A DNA stretch of 52,957 bases from Gammaproteobacteria bacterium (GCA_009937425.1 JAACFO010000016.1:1-52957), one strand, 5' to 3'. Shown: positions 25,645 through 33,833, counted from the first letter of the stretch. The notes: a model not told the origin generated them from the sequence alone. Program-made: numbers and translations.

Positions 25645-25938
25645 ATGCCAAAAGGATACTGGGTCAGCATGCATTGGCGTCCAGCGGATCCCGACAAGCA
25701 TGCAACGTATCGTGAGATTGCAATACCTGCAATCAGGGCAGCGGGAGGTAAGTTCCTTGTCATCGGCGGAAAATCCCAGGCGCGGGAGTTCGGGTTGGAA
25801 CAACGAACCGTTGTAGTTGAATTCCCATCTCACGAGGCGGCGCTCAATGCCTATGAAAGCGAGGACTATCATCGCGCCCTGGCAACTCTCGGCTATGGCG
25901 CGGAGCGGGACGTGCGGATCGTCAAGGGTGTCGAGTAG
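25645..25938 (+). CDS. Cassette 10: DUF1330 protein (copy 2 of 3)
   Basis: This 97-residue protein is nearly identical to cassettes 1 and 32 (MPKGYWVSMHWRPADPDKHATYRE). The differences are scattered single substitutions such as R11W and A21T. The non-coding flanks before and after the gene are also related to those of the other two copies, up to the start of the attC. The attC itself is a different, long type. Function is unknown, as for the other copies. Confidence 0.87.
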   Translation: MPKGYWVSMHWRPADPDKHATYREIAIPAIRAAGGKFLVIGGKSQAREFGLEQRTVVVEFPSHEAALNAYESEDYHRALATLGYGAERDVRIVKGVE

Positions 25939-25977
25939 CGAGTGAGTTTTGAGGGGCGTCCACCGATGGATCCAACC

Positions 25978-26065
25978 GCCTAACAAGGCGCTTCAGCGGA
26001 CGTGAATTGGACGCGAGCCGCTTTCCTTGGCGATCCGTCCGCGCCGCTGAGCTTGGTCGTTAGGT
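25978..26065 (+). repeat. attC site of cassette 10 (long variant)
   Basis: 88 bp, R'' GCCTAAC, R' GTTAGGT. Interior GGACGTGAATTGGACGCGAG ... CGTCCGCGCCGCTGAGC. Different from the attC sites of the other two DUF1330 copies. Confidence 0.9.
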
Positions 26066-26127
26066 GCAAGTAGGTATTTGGAGTTTCTAGCGGCCATCGG
26101 TTACGGGGTGTCTTTGTAGACTACTAG

Positions 26128-26769
26128 GTGCGCGAGATGAAGCTCATTGGAAATTACTTGTCGCCCTATGTGCGGCGGGTAGCAGTCAGTCTTAACGAGA
26201 TGGGGATGGCTTTCGAGCTCGAGCAGCTCCAAGTCTTTAGATCCCCGGACGAAGTGCGCCAGTACAACCCACTTGTACGAATTCCGACGCTTATTCTTGA
26301 TAACGGGGAGGTATTAGTCGAAAGCTATGCAATTCTGGACGAACTCGACCAGATGGCGGGATCGGAAACCTGTCTGACGCCCCTCTCGGGCAGCGAGCGA
26401 CGTCACGTAATGAAAGTGACCGCAGTCGGCGTCGGTAGCATGGAGAAAGCCCAATGGGCATTCTATGAGGGGCGATTCAGACCAGAGGAGAAAGTCCACA
26501 AGCCTTGGATTGAGCACAACGAAGAGCAAGTACTTGGTGGCCTTGGTTATCTTAACAATCTAGCCGAAAAGGCAGGAGACAGCGGGTGGCTCGCCGGCAC
26601 CGAGAGGGTGAGTCAAGCCGATATCACGGGTGTAGTTGGCTACTCTTTCGCTAAAGCCATCCGGCCCACCTTGGAGATTGCGACAAGGCTACCGTACTTG
26701 GCCGGATTCGCAGACCGCTGTGAGGCGCTGGAGATATTCAGTGATGCTCCCATCCCAACCCAACAATGA
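26128..26769 (+). CDS. Cassette 11: Glutathione S-transferase-like protein
   Basis: This 213-residue GST-fold protein has an N-terminal thioredoxin-like domain (MKLIGNYLSPYVRRVAVSLNEMGMAFE, then NPLVRIPTLILDNGEVLVESYAILDELD) with the conserved cis-Pro in RIPTL and the glutathione-binding ES pair. The all-helical C-terminal domain includes ADITGVVGYSF. The expected active residue is a Ser in YLSPYVRR. The reading frame starts at GTG 26128; ATG 26137 is an alternative. Activity is likely glutathione conjugation or reduction. Confidence 0.88.
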   Translation: MREMKLIGNYLSPYVRRVAVSLNEMGMAFELEQLQVFRSPDEVRQYNPLVRIPTLILDNGEVLVESYAILDELDQMAGSETCLTPLSGSERRHVMKVTAVGVGSMEKAQWAFYEGRFRPEEKVHKPWIEHNEEQVLGGLGYLNNLAEKAGDSGWLAGTERVSQADITGVVGYSFAKAIRPTLEIATRLPYLAGFADRCEALEIFSDAPIPTQQ

Positions 26770-26776
26770 AGGTGGC

Positions 26777-26863
26777 ACCTAACAAGGTGCTGCAGCGGAC
26801 GCGGTTAAGCGTGGGCTGTTTTCCTTGGCGCTCCGTCCGCGCCGCTAAGCTTGGTCGTTAGGC
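26777..26863 (+). repeat. attC site of cassette 11 (long variant)
   Basis: 87 bp, R'' ACCTAAC is the exact complement of the GTTAGGT opening the cassette; R' GTTAGGC. Confidence 0.9.
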
Positions 26864-26925
26864 CTCAAAACCCGAGTATCTAGATCAGACGATCCAAAAC
26901 GAACAAAAAAGTGGGGGACTCATAA

Positions 26926-27234
26926 ATGTACGCGATTTTTGTCGCCGTTAACGTGAAACCGGAGCATGTGCCCGCATTCGAAGAAGCGAATACCATCAAT
27001 GGAAAGAGTACGGTTGAGTCCGAGCCGGATTGCTTCCGCTATGACATGCTACGGGACGAGAACAATCCCAATCGCTTCTACTTCATCGAATTTTTCAAGA
27101 ATGAAGCTGCGCTACACGCACACTGGGAAACACCGCACTTCAAGAAATATTGGGAAACTATCGGGCATATGCTGGACGGCGAGTTCGAGGAGCGAGTAGG
27201 AATGGAGTCAGTCTATTCAGCAGTTTCGGACTAA
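26926..27234 (+). CDS. Cassette 12: Quinol monooxygenase-like ABM protein
   Basis: This 102-residue protein has the ABM pattern: AIFVAVNVKPEHVPAFEEA, SEPDCFRYDMLRDENNPNRFYFIEFFKNEAALHAHWETPHFKKYWE. The FYFIEFFKNEAALHAHWETPHF block is typical of YgiN/quinol monooxygenase relatives. A short GGGGGA precedes the ATG. The substrate is unknown. Confidence 0.85.
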   Translation: MYAIFVAVNVKPEHVPAFEEANTINGKSTVESEPDCFRYDMLRDENNPNRFYFIEFFKNEAALHAHWETPHFKKYWETIGHMLDGEFEERVGMESVYSAVSD

Positions 27235-27297
27235 CTTCTAGACATGGCAGACTTGTGCTGCGGAGTAGATGCCTTTGGAAAGTGTAGTGCTAATCCG

Positions 27298-27369
27298 GCC
27301 TAACAAGGCGCTTCAGCTGACGGCCAACGCGCTGCGCGGCTTGTCCGCAGCTGAGCTTGGTCGTTATGC
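27298..27369 (+). repeat. attC site of cassette 12
   Basis: Main-family site, 72 bp. R'' GCCTAAC, R' GTTATGC. Confidence 0.92.
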
Positions 27370-27408
27370 GGCGGTCGAACTCATCGCTGGCCGCCCGGAG
27401 AATCGAAT

Positions 27409-27840
27409 ATGTCTTCAGACCAAATACAGATTCAGTCACTAGTGCATCGGTACTGCGATGCCCTCTGCAAGCGGAATCGTGAAGCGTGGATTTCAACCTT
27501 CGCCGAGGATGGCATGTGGAATAGCGGCCGCGGCGAAGTTGTAGGTCATGGAGCACTATCTGATGCATTTCTGCAAATCATGGAGTTGTTCCAGCACGTG
27601 CTTCAGTTGACCCACAACGGAGAGGTGAATGTAGACGGCGACGCTGCGCATGGCTGCTGGTACATCACTGAGTACGGCCTTACGGCGAAACAACGGCGTA
27701 CGTTTTACATCGCGCACTATGATGACGACTATCGGAGAACCGCCGGTGGATGGAAATTCCAACGCAGGACTGTGACATGGCACTATCACGGTGAGCCAGA
27801 CCTTACGGGTACTTTCGGGCCACCTCCCGGCTACATGTAA
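27409..27840 (+). CDS. Cassette 13: SnoaL-like NTF2-family protein
   Basis: This 143-residue protein has the SnoaL_4-like pattern: IQSLVHRYCDALCKRNREAWISTFAEDGMWNSG, then VVGHGALSDAF, HNGEVNVDGDAAHGCWYITEYG and GWKFQRRTVTWHY. Related proteins are ring-hydroxylating dioxygenase beta-like or bile-acid dehydratase-like enzymes. The conserved Tyr/His/Asp pocket may be present, but I do not assign a substrate. Confidence 0.85.
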   Translation: MSSDQIQIQSLVHRYCDALCKRNREAWISTFAEDGMWNSGRGEVVGHGALSDAFLQIMELFQHVLQLTHNGEVNVDGDAAHGCWYITEYGLTAKQRRTFYIAHYDDDYRRTAGGWKFQRRTVTWHYHGEPDLTGTFGPPPGYM

Positions 27841-27895
27841 CTGGCTACCGTCCTACGTCTGTGTCGGGCACGGCGCGAGACACAAACCATTCGCC

Positions 27896-27967
27896 ACATA
27901 ACAAGGCGCTGCAGCCGACGGCCAATCCGCTTCGCGGCCTGTCCGCGGCTGAGCTTGGTCGTTATGT
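27896..27967 (+). repeat. attC site of cassette 13
   Basis: Main-family site, 72 bp. R'' ACATAAC, R' GTTATGT. Confidence 0.92.
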
Positions 27968-27998
27968 CGCAAGTAACTTCTTAGGGGAGCCTTAGCTG

Positions 27999-28436
27999 GT
28001 GGCTATTCAACATTCCGAAATGTCACAAGCCGAGATCGAGGAGTTTCTGCGAGTACCGCGTTTCGCCATTGTCGGAACGAATCGCGTCAATGGTCCTCCG
28101 CAACTCTCACCCGTGTGGTACCTCTACGAAGACAGCCGGATTTATTTCACGATGTATATCGAAAGTGCCAAATACCGCAACTTACGCCGTGATCCCCGTA
28201 TTGGAATATGCATTGCGGGCGAAAGTCCCGACGCCCGGGCGGTAATGTTCTACGGCTCGGTGGAGCTTATTACGGACGATAGCACTTGGGTTGACGAAGT
28301 CTGTTGGAGAATTGTCCGACGGTACTATGACAGCGATAAGGAGGCACAGTCATTCATCGATTTGGCGGCCGCTGGAGGAAAAGGATCGCTCGCGATAGTT
28401 ACTCCCGACAAAGTGTTGGCTCAGGATTACAATTGA
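27999..28436 (+). CDS. Cassette 14: PPOX-type flavin/F420-dependent oxidoreductase
   Basis: This 145-residue split-barrel protein of the pyridoxamine 5'-phosphate oxidase superfamily has FLRVPRFAIVGTNRVNGPPQLSPVWYLYEDSRIYFTMYIESAKYRNLRRDPRIGICI. This is the pattern of PPOX-class F420-dependent or FMN-dependent proteins. The cofactor cannot be decided from sequence alone. The start is GTG 27999 after GGGGAG. It is one of three PPOX cassettes in the array, together with cassettes 33 and 45. Confidence 0.85.
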   Translation: MAIQHSEMSQAEIEEFLRVPRFAIVGTNRVNGPPQLSPVWYLYEDSRIYFTMYIESAKYRNLRRDPRIGICIAGESPDARAVMFYGSVELITDDSTWVDEVCWRIVRRYYDSDKEAQSFIDLAAAGGKGSLAIVTPDKVLAQDYN

Positions 28437-28449
28437 AACCCCAGTCGCG

Positions 28450-28543
28450 ACATAGCAAGGCGCTGCAGCCGACGCCGTTTGGCGTCGGGACCGGCTTCGC
28501 CGGCCGCGGGCCGTGCCGGCGCGGCGGAGCTTGGTCGTTAGGA
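28450..28543 (+). repeat. attC site of cassette 14 (GC-rich long variant)
   Basis: 94 bp with a very GC-rich stem. R'' ACATAGC (the invariant AAC reads AGC), R' GTTAGGA. Confidence 0.85.
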
Positions 28544-28554
28544 GGCGTTGACCA

Positions 28555-28902
28555 TTGGATGCGGCCTTGAGAGTTGGACCTTGGCTAGTTCCACTAATGC
28601 TGTTTGGTTGCACTCTTTCAGACGTTGGCGTGTCCAACGAGAAATGGCAGTGCGTTGGGCGGATCTGTGACATCAGCTTTAATCTGGAGAACCGCGCACA
28701 CAATCAAATTGATGCCCATGTTGCTATTCGCGCCCACCGCCGATACTCCGTCGAAGGTTCGGAGGCGTGGCGAAACGAGGTAATCTCGGAGGTTACGGAA
28801 GTAGTGAGCTTGCAGCCTAGTGAAAAGAGGCGAATTGAGCGTAAGCTCAAAGTCCTCACCAGGCCCGATAATGTGGTCGTAAGTGCTTGGATTTCGACAT
28901 GA
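28555..28902 (+). CDS. Cassette 15: Small lipoprotein
   Basis: This 115-residue protein probably starts at TTG 28555, the only start leaving an export signal. LRVGPWLVPLMLFGCTLSDVG gives a signal peptide with lipobox LFGC and Cys19 as lipid anchor. The mature part (KWQCVGRICDISFNLENRAHNQIDAHVAIRAHRRYSVEG) has two further cysteines and looks like a beta-rich domain. No family is recognised. It is likely an exported, membrane-anchored protein. Confidence 0.65.
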   Translation: MDAALRVGPWLVPLMLFGCTLSDVGVSNEKWQCVGRICDISFNLENRAHNQIDAHVAIRAHRRYSVEGSEAWRNEVISEVTEVVSLQPSEKRRIERKLKVLTRPDNVVVSAWIST

Positions 28903-28911
28903 GGCCTAGCC

Positions 28912-29005
28912 TCCTAACAAGGTGCTGCAGCCGACGCCGGAAAGCGCCCGCGGCGCCATCGGCGGCTACTTTCCGGGGCGGCGCGGCTGAGCTTAGTCGT
29001 TAGGC
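28912..29005 (+). repeat. attC site of cassette 15 (GC-rich long variant)
   Basis: 94 bp. R'' TCCTAAC is the exact complement of the GTTAGGA opening the cassette; R' GTTAGGC. Confidence 0.88.
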
Positions 29006-29093
29006 GGAAAGGTAAAGCGCATGGAGCGGCCAATTGGCAACTTTGCAGCCCTGAGCACGATGCGTCTGACGGTTAACGGAGGGGGAAAGACCG

Positions 29094-29942
29094 ATGACGA
29101 CTGACGAAGAACGACGACTGAACGTTGCAGCGACGGGCCTCGTGGGTACGGAGGCGACTTTCTTGGACGCTCATTTTGAAGCATGCCGACGTGAGTACGA
29201 GGCAATGATTCGCTCCGTGGGCATTGAGTCGGGCTGGCACGTTCTCGACGCGGCGTGCGGTGCCGGCGGCTTTTTGCCGTTGATCTCAGAATTGGTTGGG
29301 CCGTCCGGCTCCGTATCTGCTTTCGACTTAGCTCCAGACACCGTAGCAGTCGTAGAAGGCCGAGTTTCGAATGGCGAGTTTTCCTGTCCAGTAGAGGTAC
29401 AGGTGGCTTCTCTACTTGAGCTTCCCTTTGGAGAGAACGAGTTTGACGCGGTGTGGTGCGCAAACAGCCTAGAGTATTTGGACGATGAGGAGCTGCCTGC
29501 CGTGCTCCTTGAATTCAGACGAGTACTAAAACCTGGTGGGCTTCTATCAATGAAAGATGCCGACGGGGGTTTGTGGCTCTTCTCGCCTGGAGATCCGACA
29601 TTCCTCCCTCGGGCATGGGCAGCCGCGAGCAAAGTGTCACAGAATTTTCGAGGATGCCTGCGGACACGTTCCATGCGCCGATGGTTCGAGAAAGCGGGGT
29701 TCAGAGATACTTGGCAGCGCGCCACACTCAGCGAAATGTGGGCGCCCCTGATGCCCCAGCAGCGTCAATACATCGCGGGACAACTTACGCAGATAGGGGC
29801 CCTCGCTGAGCGAGCGGGTGTACCGGAGCTAGATCTGGAGTTTTGGCGATCGCAGCGAGATCCCGAATCTCCGACAGCCCTCGTGAATGACCCCGACTTG
29901 TTTTGGTGCGAGGGACATTTCGTCACCGTCGGGCGGTGCTAA
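29094..29942 (+). CDS. Cassette 16: SAM-dependent methyltransferase (class I)
   Basis: This 282-residue Rossmann-fold methyltransferase has motif I WHVLDAACGAGGFLPLI, motif II-like VSAFDLAPDTVAVV, LPFGENEFDAVWCANSLEYLDDEELPAVLLEFRRVLKPGGLLSMKDADG (motifs III and post-I). The C-terminal half is a cap domain containing RWFEKAGF and RATLSEMWAPLMPQQRQYI. The substrate is unknown; the arrangement is like UbiE-type small-molecule methyltransferases. GGAGGGGGAAAGACCG precedes the ATG. Confidence 0.88.
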   Translation: MTTDEERRLNVAATGLVGTEATFLDAHFEACRREYEAMIRSVGIESGWHVLDAACGAGGFLPLISELVGPSGSVSAFDLAPDTVAVVEGRVSNGEFSCPVEVQVASLLELPFGENEFDAVWCANSLEYLDDEELPAVLLEFRRVLKPGGLLSMKDADGGLWLFSPGDPTFLPRAWAAASKVSQNFRGCLRTRSMRRWFEKAGFRDTWQRATLSEMWAPLMPQQRQYIAGQLTQIGALAERAGVPELDLEFWRSQRDPESPTALVNDPDLFWCEGHFVTVGRC

Positions 29943-29986
29943 GAGTAGTCTTTGTTATCGAGGAATCAAGCAGAGAGGCTAGCGCC

Positions 29987-30074
29987 GCCTAACAAGGCGC
30001 TGCAGCGGACGCGGACTGGACGCGAGCTGCTTTCCTTGGCGACCCGCCCGCGCCGCTGAGCTTAGTCGTTAGGC
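29987..30074 (+). repeat. attC site of cassette 16 (long variant)
   Basis: 88 bp, R'' GCCTAAC, R' GTTAGGC. Interior GACGCGGACTGGACGCGAGC ... CGCCCGCGCCGCTGAGC, nearly the same as the site at 39333. Confidence 0.9.
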
Positions 30075-30080
30075 AGCAAA

Positions 30081-30608
30081 ATGAACCAGAAAAGAATACC
30101 GGACGATGTGTTCTTATTTGCGGGCTATGCTCTGGCACATGCAGCGTACAGCATTAGTGACGTAGAGGAAGGGGAGTTGCTAATTCCCTTCGTACTGACC
30201 GAAGTCGACGGGAAGCAGACTGTTCGACGTTTTGAATCGGAATCTCAGGCGGACGCTATAGCGTCGGGAAAGCAGTATATCAGCAGGGTCAAAAAGAGCA
30301 GCGACCTATGGGCTCTGGCGCGTGAAGGTACGATGAAAACATCTGAGGAGACCGATGTTGATGTGTTGGTTATTAGTGCAGGCCAGTTGGATCTAACAGA
30401 GTCATTAGAGGTGGTACAGCCCTTTCGTCCGAATAGAGGTCGTGATGAATTTGCGATTTTCCCTCATGGAATCGTCGCAGTTGGCGGGGAGTTTGAAGAT
30501 GACGAGCAATCCGGCAGGCTGTTTGCAATTGTTAAGCAGGGAATATCCTACCATCCAAGAGCAGAGCTATGGGATATTTGGCAAGCCAGAGGAGCAGGTA
30601 TTGCCTAA
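30081..30608 (+). CDS. Cassette 17: Hypothetical protein
   Basis: This 175-residue protein is of unrecognised family. It starts six bases after the cassette boundary. It is acidic, with IPDDVFLFAGYALAHAAYSISDVEEGELLIPFVLTEVDGKQTVRRFESESQADAIASGKQYI, and ends FAIVKQGISYHPRAELWDIWQARGAGIA. No signal peptide or membrane segment is visible. The stop TAA is formed by the attC R'' box, so the terminal Ala-stop is encoded by the recombination site. Confidence 0.75.
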   Translation: MNQKRIPDDVFLFAGYALAHAAYSISDVEEGELLIPFVLTEVDGKQTVRRFESESQADAIASGKQYISRVKKSSDLWALAREGTMKTSEETDVDVLVISAGQLDLTESLEVVQPFRPNRGRDEFAIFPHGIVAVGGEFEDDEQSGRLFAIVKQGISYHPRAELWDIWQARGAGIA

Positions 30609-30674
30609 CAAGGCGCTGCAGCTGACGGCCAACCCGCTACGCGGCTTGTCCGCAGCTGAGCTTGGTCGTTATGT
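30603..30674 (+). repeat. attC site of cassette 17
   Basis: Main-family site, 72 bp. R'' GCCTAAC contains the stop codon; R' GTTATGT opens cassette 18. Confidence 0.92.
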
Positions 30675-30684
30675 AGCAAAATTT

Positions 30685-30717
30685 GGGTCGACCTGGTCCG
30701 AAAGGCCGCTTTCGACC
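30685..30717. other. Leader element shared with cassette 42
   Basis: The segment beginning GGGTCGACCTG and ending CTTTCGACC closely resembles 49073-49105 at the start of cassette 42. Its ends GGTCGA/TCGACC are inverted repeats. It lies in the 355-bp gene-free stretch 30609-30963, in which, besides the attC, I see only this element and no convincing ORF. Confidence 0.45.
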
Positions 30718-30963
30718 ATTTACAGCCGGCCGCCGTGATCGCTTAGCGGGGGCGAGAACCCGCAAAGCTGCCGTCGATCACAGGTTTTAGAGCGTCTCTG
30801 GGTTGCCATGCGCCGACACGGCACTCTCGACCGGTGCACGCGGCTGTGGTGTACTTCTCGTGTCCGTGGTGGCGGCCTGGCTTGGGCGAAGATTCCACTG
30901 TCGGGGCTGTCGAACTTTCGAGGTCGAGTTGTCGCGGGCTAGTCCGTCAGCCCGAGGAGAGGC

Positions 30964-31878
30964 ATGTCACACGAGCTGCGGTTCCAGGTCGAGATCCTGC
31001 CCGACCTTGAATGGCCGGCATTGCTGGAGCGCTTCCAGCACGTCGAGGCGCTGGGTTTCGACCTCGTGGGCACCGGGGACCAGTTCGTCGACTCGATGAA
31101 CCCGTCGAGGCCCTGGTTCGACCTGTGGGCGCTGCTCGCCGGGGTGGCGCAGGCGACGCATCGCATCCGGATTGCGCCTTGCGTGGCGCAGATTCCGATG
31201 CGGGACCCGGCCACTTTCGCCCGTCAGGTCCTGACCGTCGACCACATCTCGAACGGACGAGTGGAGGTCGGGCTCGGCCTCGGTCGTCCCGTCGCCCCGA
31301 GCTATCGGATGATGGGTATCCCGAACTGGGACAATGCCGAGCGCGCGGACCGGTTCCGGGAGTACGTGGAGATCGTTGCCCGAATGCTTGCGAACGAGCA
31401 GACGACGTACGAAGGCAGGCACTATCAAATCGATGGCGCGACAGTGCACCGGTCAGTGCAGTCGCCCCGCCCTCCGATTACGATCGCTGCAATGGGTCCG
31501 CGGATGATGCGCTACGCGGCGACCTATGCCGACACCTGGAACACGATGAGCTTCGACGTCGAGTTCGAGAACCAACACGCCGAATCCGCGGACCGGATGT
31601 CACGCATGGCCGGGTACTGCGAAGCGGTGGGGCGCGATCCGGAGACGCTGCGGTGCTCGTATCTCATGTTCGATGCGAACGCCCGTCAGAGCGGAGGACA
31701 TATCTCGTACTACGACTCGTCCCAGGCGTTCGCCGACATGGCAAATCGGCTGCTCGATCTCGGCTTCACCGAGCTCGGTCTCTACTACCCGGCGCTCTTG
31801 TCGCAACGACCTGTGTTCGAGACGATCGCCAACGACGTAATCCCAACACTTCGCGAGTCGCGCAAGCCTTTAAGATAG
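30964..31878 (+). CDS. Cassette 18, gene 1: LLM-class flavin/F420-dependent oxidoreductase
   Basis: This 304-residue luciferase-like TIM-barrel protein has FQVEILPDLEWPALLERFQHVEALGFDLVGTGDQFV at the start. HRIRIAPCVAQIPMRDPATFARQVLTVDHISNGRVEVGLGLG is the LLM signature, and RPPITIAAMGPRMMRYAATYADTWN follows. Such enzymes use FMNH2 or F420. Codon use is very GC-rich, unlike its array neighbours and more like actinobacterial genes, so an origin from a high-GC donor is likely. A GAGGAGA sequence lies just before the ATG. Confidence 0.87.
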   Translation: MSHELRFQVEILPDLEWPALLERFQHVEALGFDLVGTGDQFVDSMNPSRPWFDLWALLAGVAQATHRIRIAPCVAQIPMRDPATFARQVLTVDHISNGRVEVGLGLGRPVAPSYRMMGIPNWDNAERADRFREYVEIVARMLANEQTTYEGRHYQIDGATVHRSVQSPRPPITIAAMGPRMMRYAATYADTWNTMSFDVEFENQHAESADRMSRMAGYCEAVGRDPETLRCSYLMFDANARQSGGHISYYDSSQAFADMANRLLDLGFTELGLYYPALLSQRPVFETIANDVIPTLRESRKPLR

Positions 31879-32051
31879 GCCCGACCGACTCAGCTTTGGG
31901 TCAAATCCTGCCCGAGTGCGACCGAATCGCCGTGTCCGATCTACAAGAATTGCGCCAGGTAAGGGTCGTCAGGAACTACGGCGGATCTTTGGTCTTGCTC
32001 AGGTTTCGTGGACATCTTGGAAAGGGCTCGTAATAGCCCCGGAGGTGGAAC

Positions 32052-32147
32052 ATGGGCAGACGAAAACGCTATAGCGCGGACGCGTCTCGTCCACGTGATG
32101 TATCGTATGCCGAAGAAATAGCTGCCTTAGCGTTCACCAGACACTAG
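32052..32147 (+). CDS. Cassette 18, small ORF (31 residues)
   Basis: This short open frame begins MGRRKRYSADASRPRDVSYAEEI. It has a strong Shine-Dalgarno (GGAGGTG at 32041-32047) five bases before the ATG. The N-terminus is strongly basic. It is too short to assign, and could be a real small protein, a leader peptide for the next gene, or the remnant of a longer gene. Confidence 0.35.
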   Translation: MGRRKRYSADASRPRDVSYAEEIAALAFTRH

Positions 32148-32165
32148 CGAGGGAATCGAGCCTCA

Positions 32166-32552
32166 ATGCGAAAATGGTCTAATCGAATTGCCGGCGTAAT
32201 TCTCATTTCCTCTTTAGCGTACGGGGCATACCTTTACTTTGCGGGCGGTTATCACACGCGACCGGACATCCCCGCCGGAGCATTTTCAGCTTCGTTCAAG
32301 AACGGTCTTCGAGCCATCATTGACCGCCCCGACGAACGGGCCACGAGAAGGTACTTGGGAGTCCCATTTGACGTCCCATTCTGGTCCGAGGATGCGTGGG
32401 CCTTTTGTAGTCCTCCTACGAAGAAGGAAGCGTCAGACATTCTCGAGCAAATAGATATGGGCCCTGGGAGTCGACTAGACGCGATATGTAAGATTACGGC
32501 TGATGACACCGTCATTATGCGAGGGGCAGTATTCTCTGTGCCGAGGCTCTAG
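32166..32552 (+). CDS. Cassette 18, gene 2: Membrane-anchored hypothetical protein
   Basis: This 128-residue protein has one N-terminal membrane segment (residues about 9-28, IAGVILISSLAYGAYLYFAGG). A soluble domain follows (GLRAIIDRPDERATRRYLGVPFDVPFWSEDAWAFCSPPTKKEASDILEQID). No family is recognised. GAGGGA precedes the ATG at 32166. It shares the unusually large cassette 18 with the LLM gene; the 170 bp between them contains only the small ORF. Confidence 0.65.
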   Translation: MRKWSNRIAGVILISSLAYGAYLYFAGGYHTRPDIPAGAFSASFKNGLRAIIDRPDERATRRYLGVPFDVPFWSEDAWAFCSPPTKKEASDILEQIDMGPGSRLDAICKITADDTVIMRGAVFSVPRL

Positions 32553-32626
32553 CGCCTATCTGAGCAAACACTGAGCGAGGGCCACCGCGACTACTTTTCG
32601 GTAAAATTGAGGTGCACTTGGATGTC

Positions 32627-32682
32627 ACATAACAAGGCGCTGCCGCCGGAGTCATGGTCGGTGATCTTTGGAACAGTTAGTT
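32627..32682 (+). repeat. Truncated attC of cassette 18
   Basis: R'' ACATAAC (complement of GTTATGT opening the cassette) and the left arm AAGGCGCTGCCGCCG are intact. The right arm is absent. GTTAGTT at 32676 could be a decayed R' box. Probably a deletion joined this half-site to the tail of another cassette. Confidence 0.6.
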
Positions 32683-32701
32683 TCAGGTATTGGCATGAAC
32701 G

Positions 32702-32771
32702 ACCTAACAAGGCGCTGCAGCCGACGCTGTGCCGCTTCGCGGCGCGGCGCGGCTGAGCCTAGTCGTTAGGT
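32702..32771 (+). repeat. attC site following the deletion scar
   Basis: 70 bp, R'' ACCTAAC, R' GTTAGGT. Interior GCAGCCGACGCTGTGCC ... GGCGCGGCTGAGCC. The cassette it belonged to has lost its gene; only about 25-70 bp remain upstream. Confidence 0.88.
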
Positions 32772-32828
32772 GGCGAGCACCCACAGACGACATTTGAGAC
32801 TGATTTGGATTCGTGCCTGGTGAAAATT

Positions 32829-33785
32829 ATGACTCGAAAAATTGTATTCCCCGATGCACCCAGTTCCTGGGAAGTGTTATTTAATGAAGAAAGGCTTTCC
32901 AGACTCAATGCAATCGGCGAATTTTCTCTGGGTATTTGCGATGACTACCCCGAGCCAGAAATACTAATCGAGCGCATTGGTGACGCCAAGGGAATGATAT
33001 CGGCTTGGGGCGTAAGCAATGACGTATTGGAAGCGTTACCAAATCTTGAGATCATTTCTTTTATCGGCCTTGGTGTGGCCAGTTTTTTTGATCTTGCAGA
33101 AGCTGCCCAAAGAGGAGTTACCGTGACGCATGGTTTATCTGCAGCGCCTTCGGTCGCGGAACACACTATGGCATTAATGTTGGCAGCATCCAGGAAAATA
33201 GCACTAAGAGACCGCGAACTCAGGCACGGAATTTGGAATGATCTACCCATTTTCGACCTGAGAGGAAAAACACTGGGTTTGATTGGATTTGGTCACATTG
33301 CTCAAACGGTCACACCACTGGCGCAGGCATTCGGAATGAATGTAATCGCCTGGGCACGCAATCCCGATCCAGAACTCGCTTTAAATTATGGTATTGAGTT
33401 TGTTTCTCTAGAGGCGTTGCTCGCATCAAGTGATGTAATCTCCTTACATCTCCAATTAAACGAGGATACGGAAGGATTCCTCTCCTCCGATCTACTCCGT
33501 TCAACGAAATCGGGTGTCGTAATAGTCAACACTGCTCGTGAACAACTTTTAGATGAGCCTTCCCTAATTGAACTACTCAAATCAGGTCATGTGGGAGCTA
33601 TGGCGACTGATGTGTTTAACGAGGAACCTATTCCCGGGGAACACCCATTCATGGAACTTGACAATGTTGTGATGACCCCTCACAACGCATATAACACACC
33701 AGATGCAACAGCGGCGATGTGCGATGTCGTCATTGACAATCTGGAAGCATACTTTGCGGGTACCCCAAAAAATGTTGCAACATGA
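32829..33785 (+). CDS. Cassette 19: D-2-hydroxyacid dehydrogenase
   Basis: This 318-residue NAD-dependent dehydrogenase of the D-isomer family has the Rossmann segment LRGKTLGLIGFGHIAQTVTPLAQAFGMNVIAWAR (GxGxxA). HLQLNEDTEGFLSSDLLRSTKSGVVIVNTARE and the C-terminal TDVFNEEPIPGEHPFMELDNVVMTPHNAYNT, with catalytic-type His, complete it. ATG 32829 is preferred; 32805 adds eight residues. AT-rich codon use and the following second-family attC suggest it came from a lower-GC host. The 2-oxoacid substrate is unknown. Confidence 0.9.
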   Translation: MTRKIVFPDAPSSWEVLFNEERLSRLNAIGEFSLGICDDYPEPEILIERIGDAKGMISAWGVSNDVLEALPNLEIISFIGLGVASFFDLAEAAQRGVTVTHGLSAAPSVAEHTMALMLAASRKIALRDRELRHGIWNDLPIFDLRGKTLGLIGFGHIAQTVTPLAQAFGMNVIAWARNPDPELALNYGIEFVSLEALLASSDVISLHLQLNEDTEGFLSSDLLRSTKSGVVIVNTAREQLLDEPSLIELLKSGHVGAMATDVFNEEPIPGEHPFMELDNVVMTPHNAYNTPDATAAMCDVVIDNLEAYFAGTPKNVAT

Positions 33786-33833
33786 TTAATCGGCAATCTA
33801 ACTCTCGTGGAAAATTTAACGCCAGCTAACAAG

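Noticed and set aside
30609-30963. A mobile element or transposase remnant at the start of cassette 18
   Set aside because: No terminal inverted repeats, target duplication or transposase-like frame is visible; only a short leader element is shared with cassette 42.
31011-32033. 340-residue plus-strand ORF overlapping the LLM gene
   Set aside because: Arg-rich shadow frame of the GC-rich LLM gene, whose own frame has clear family motifs.
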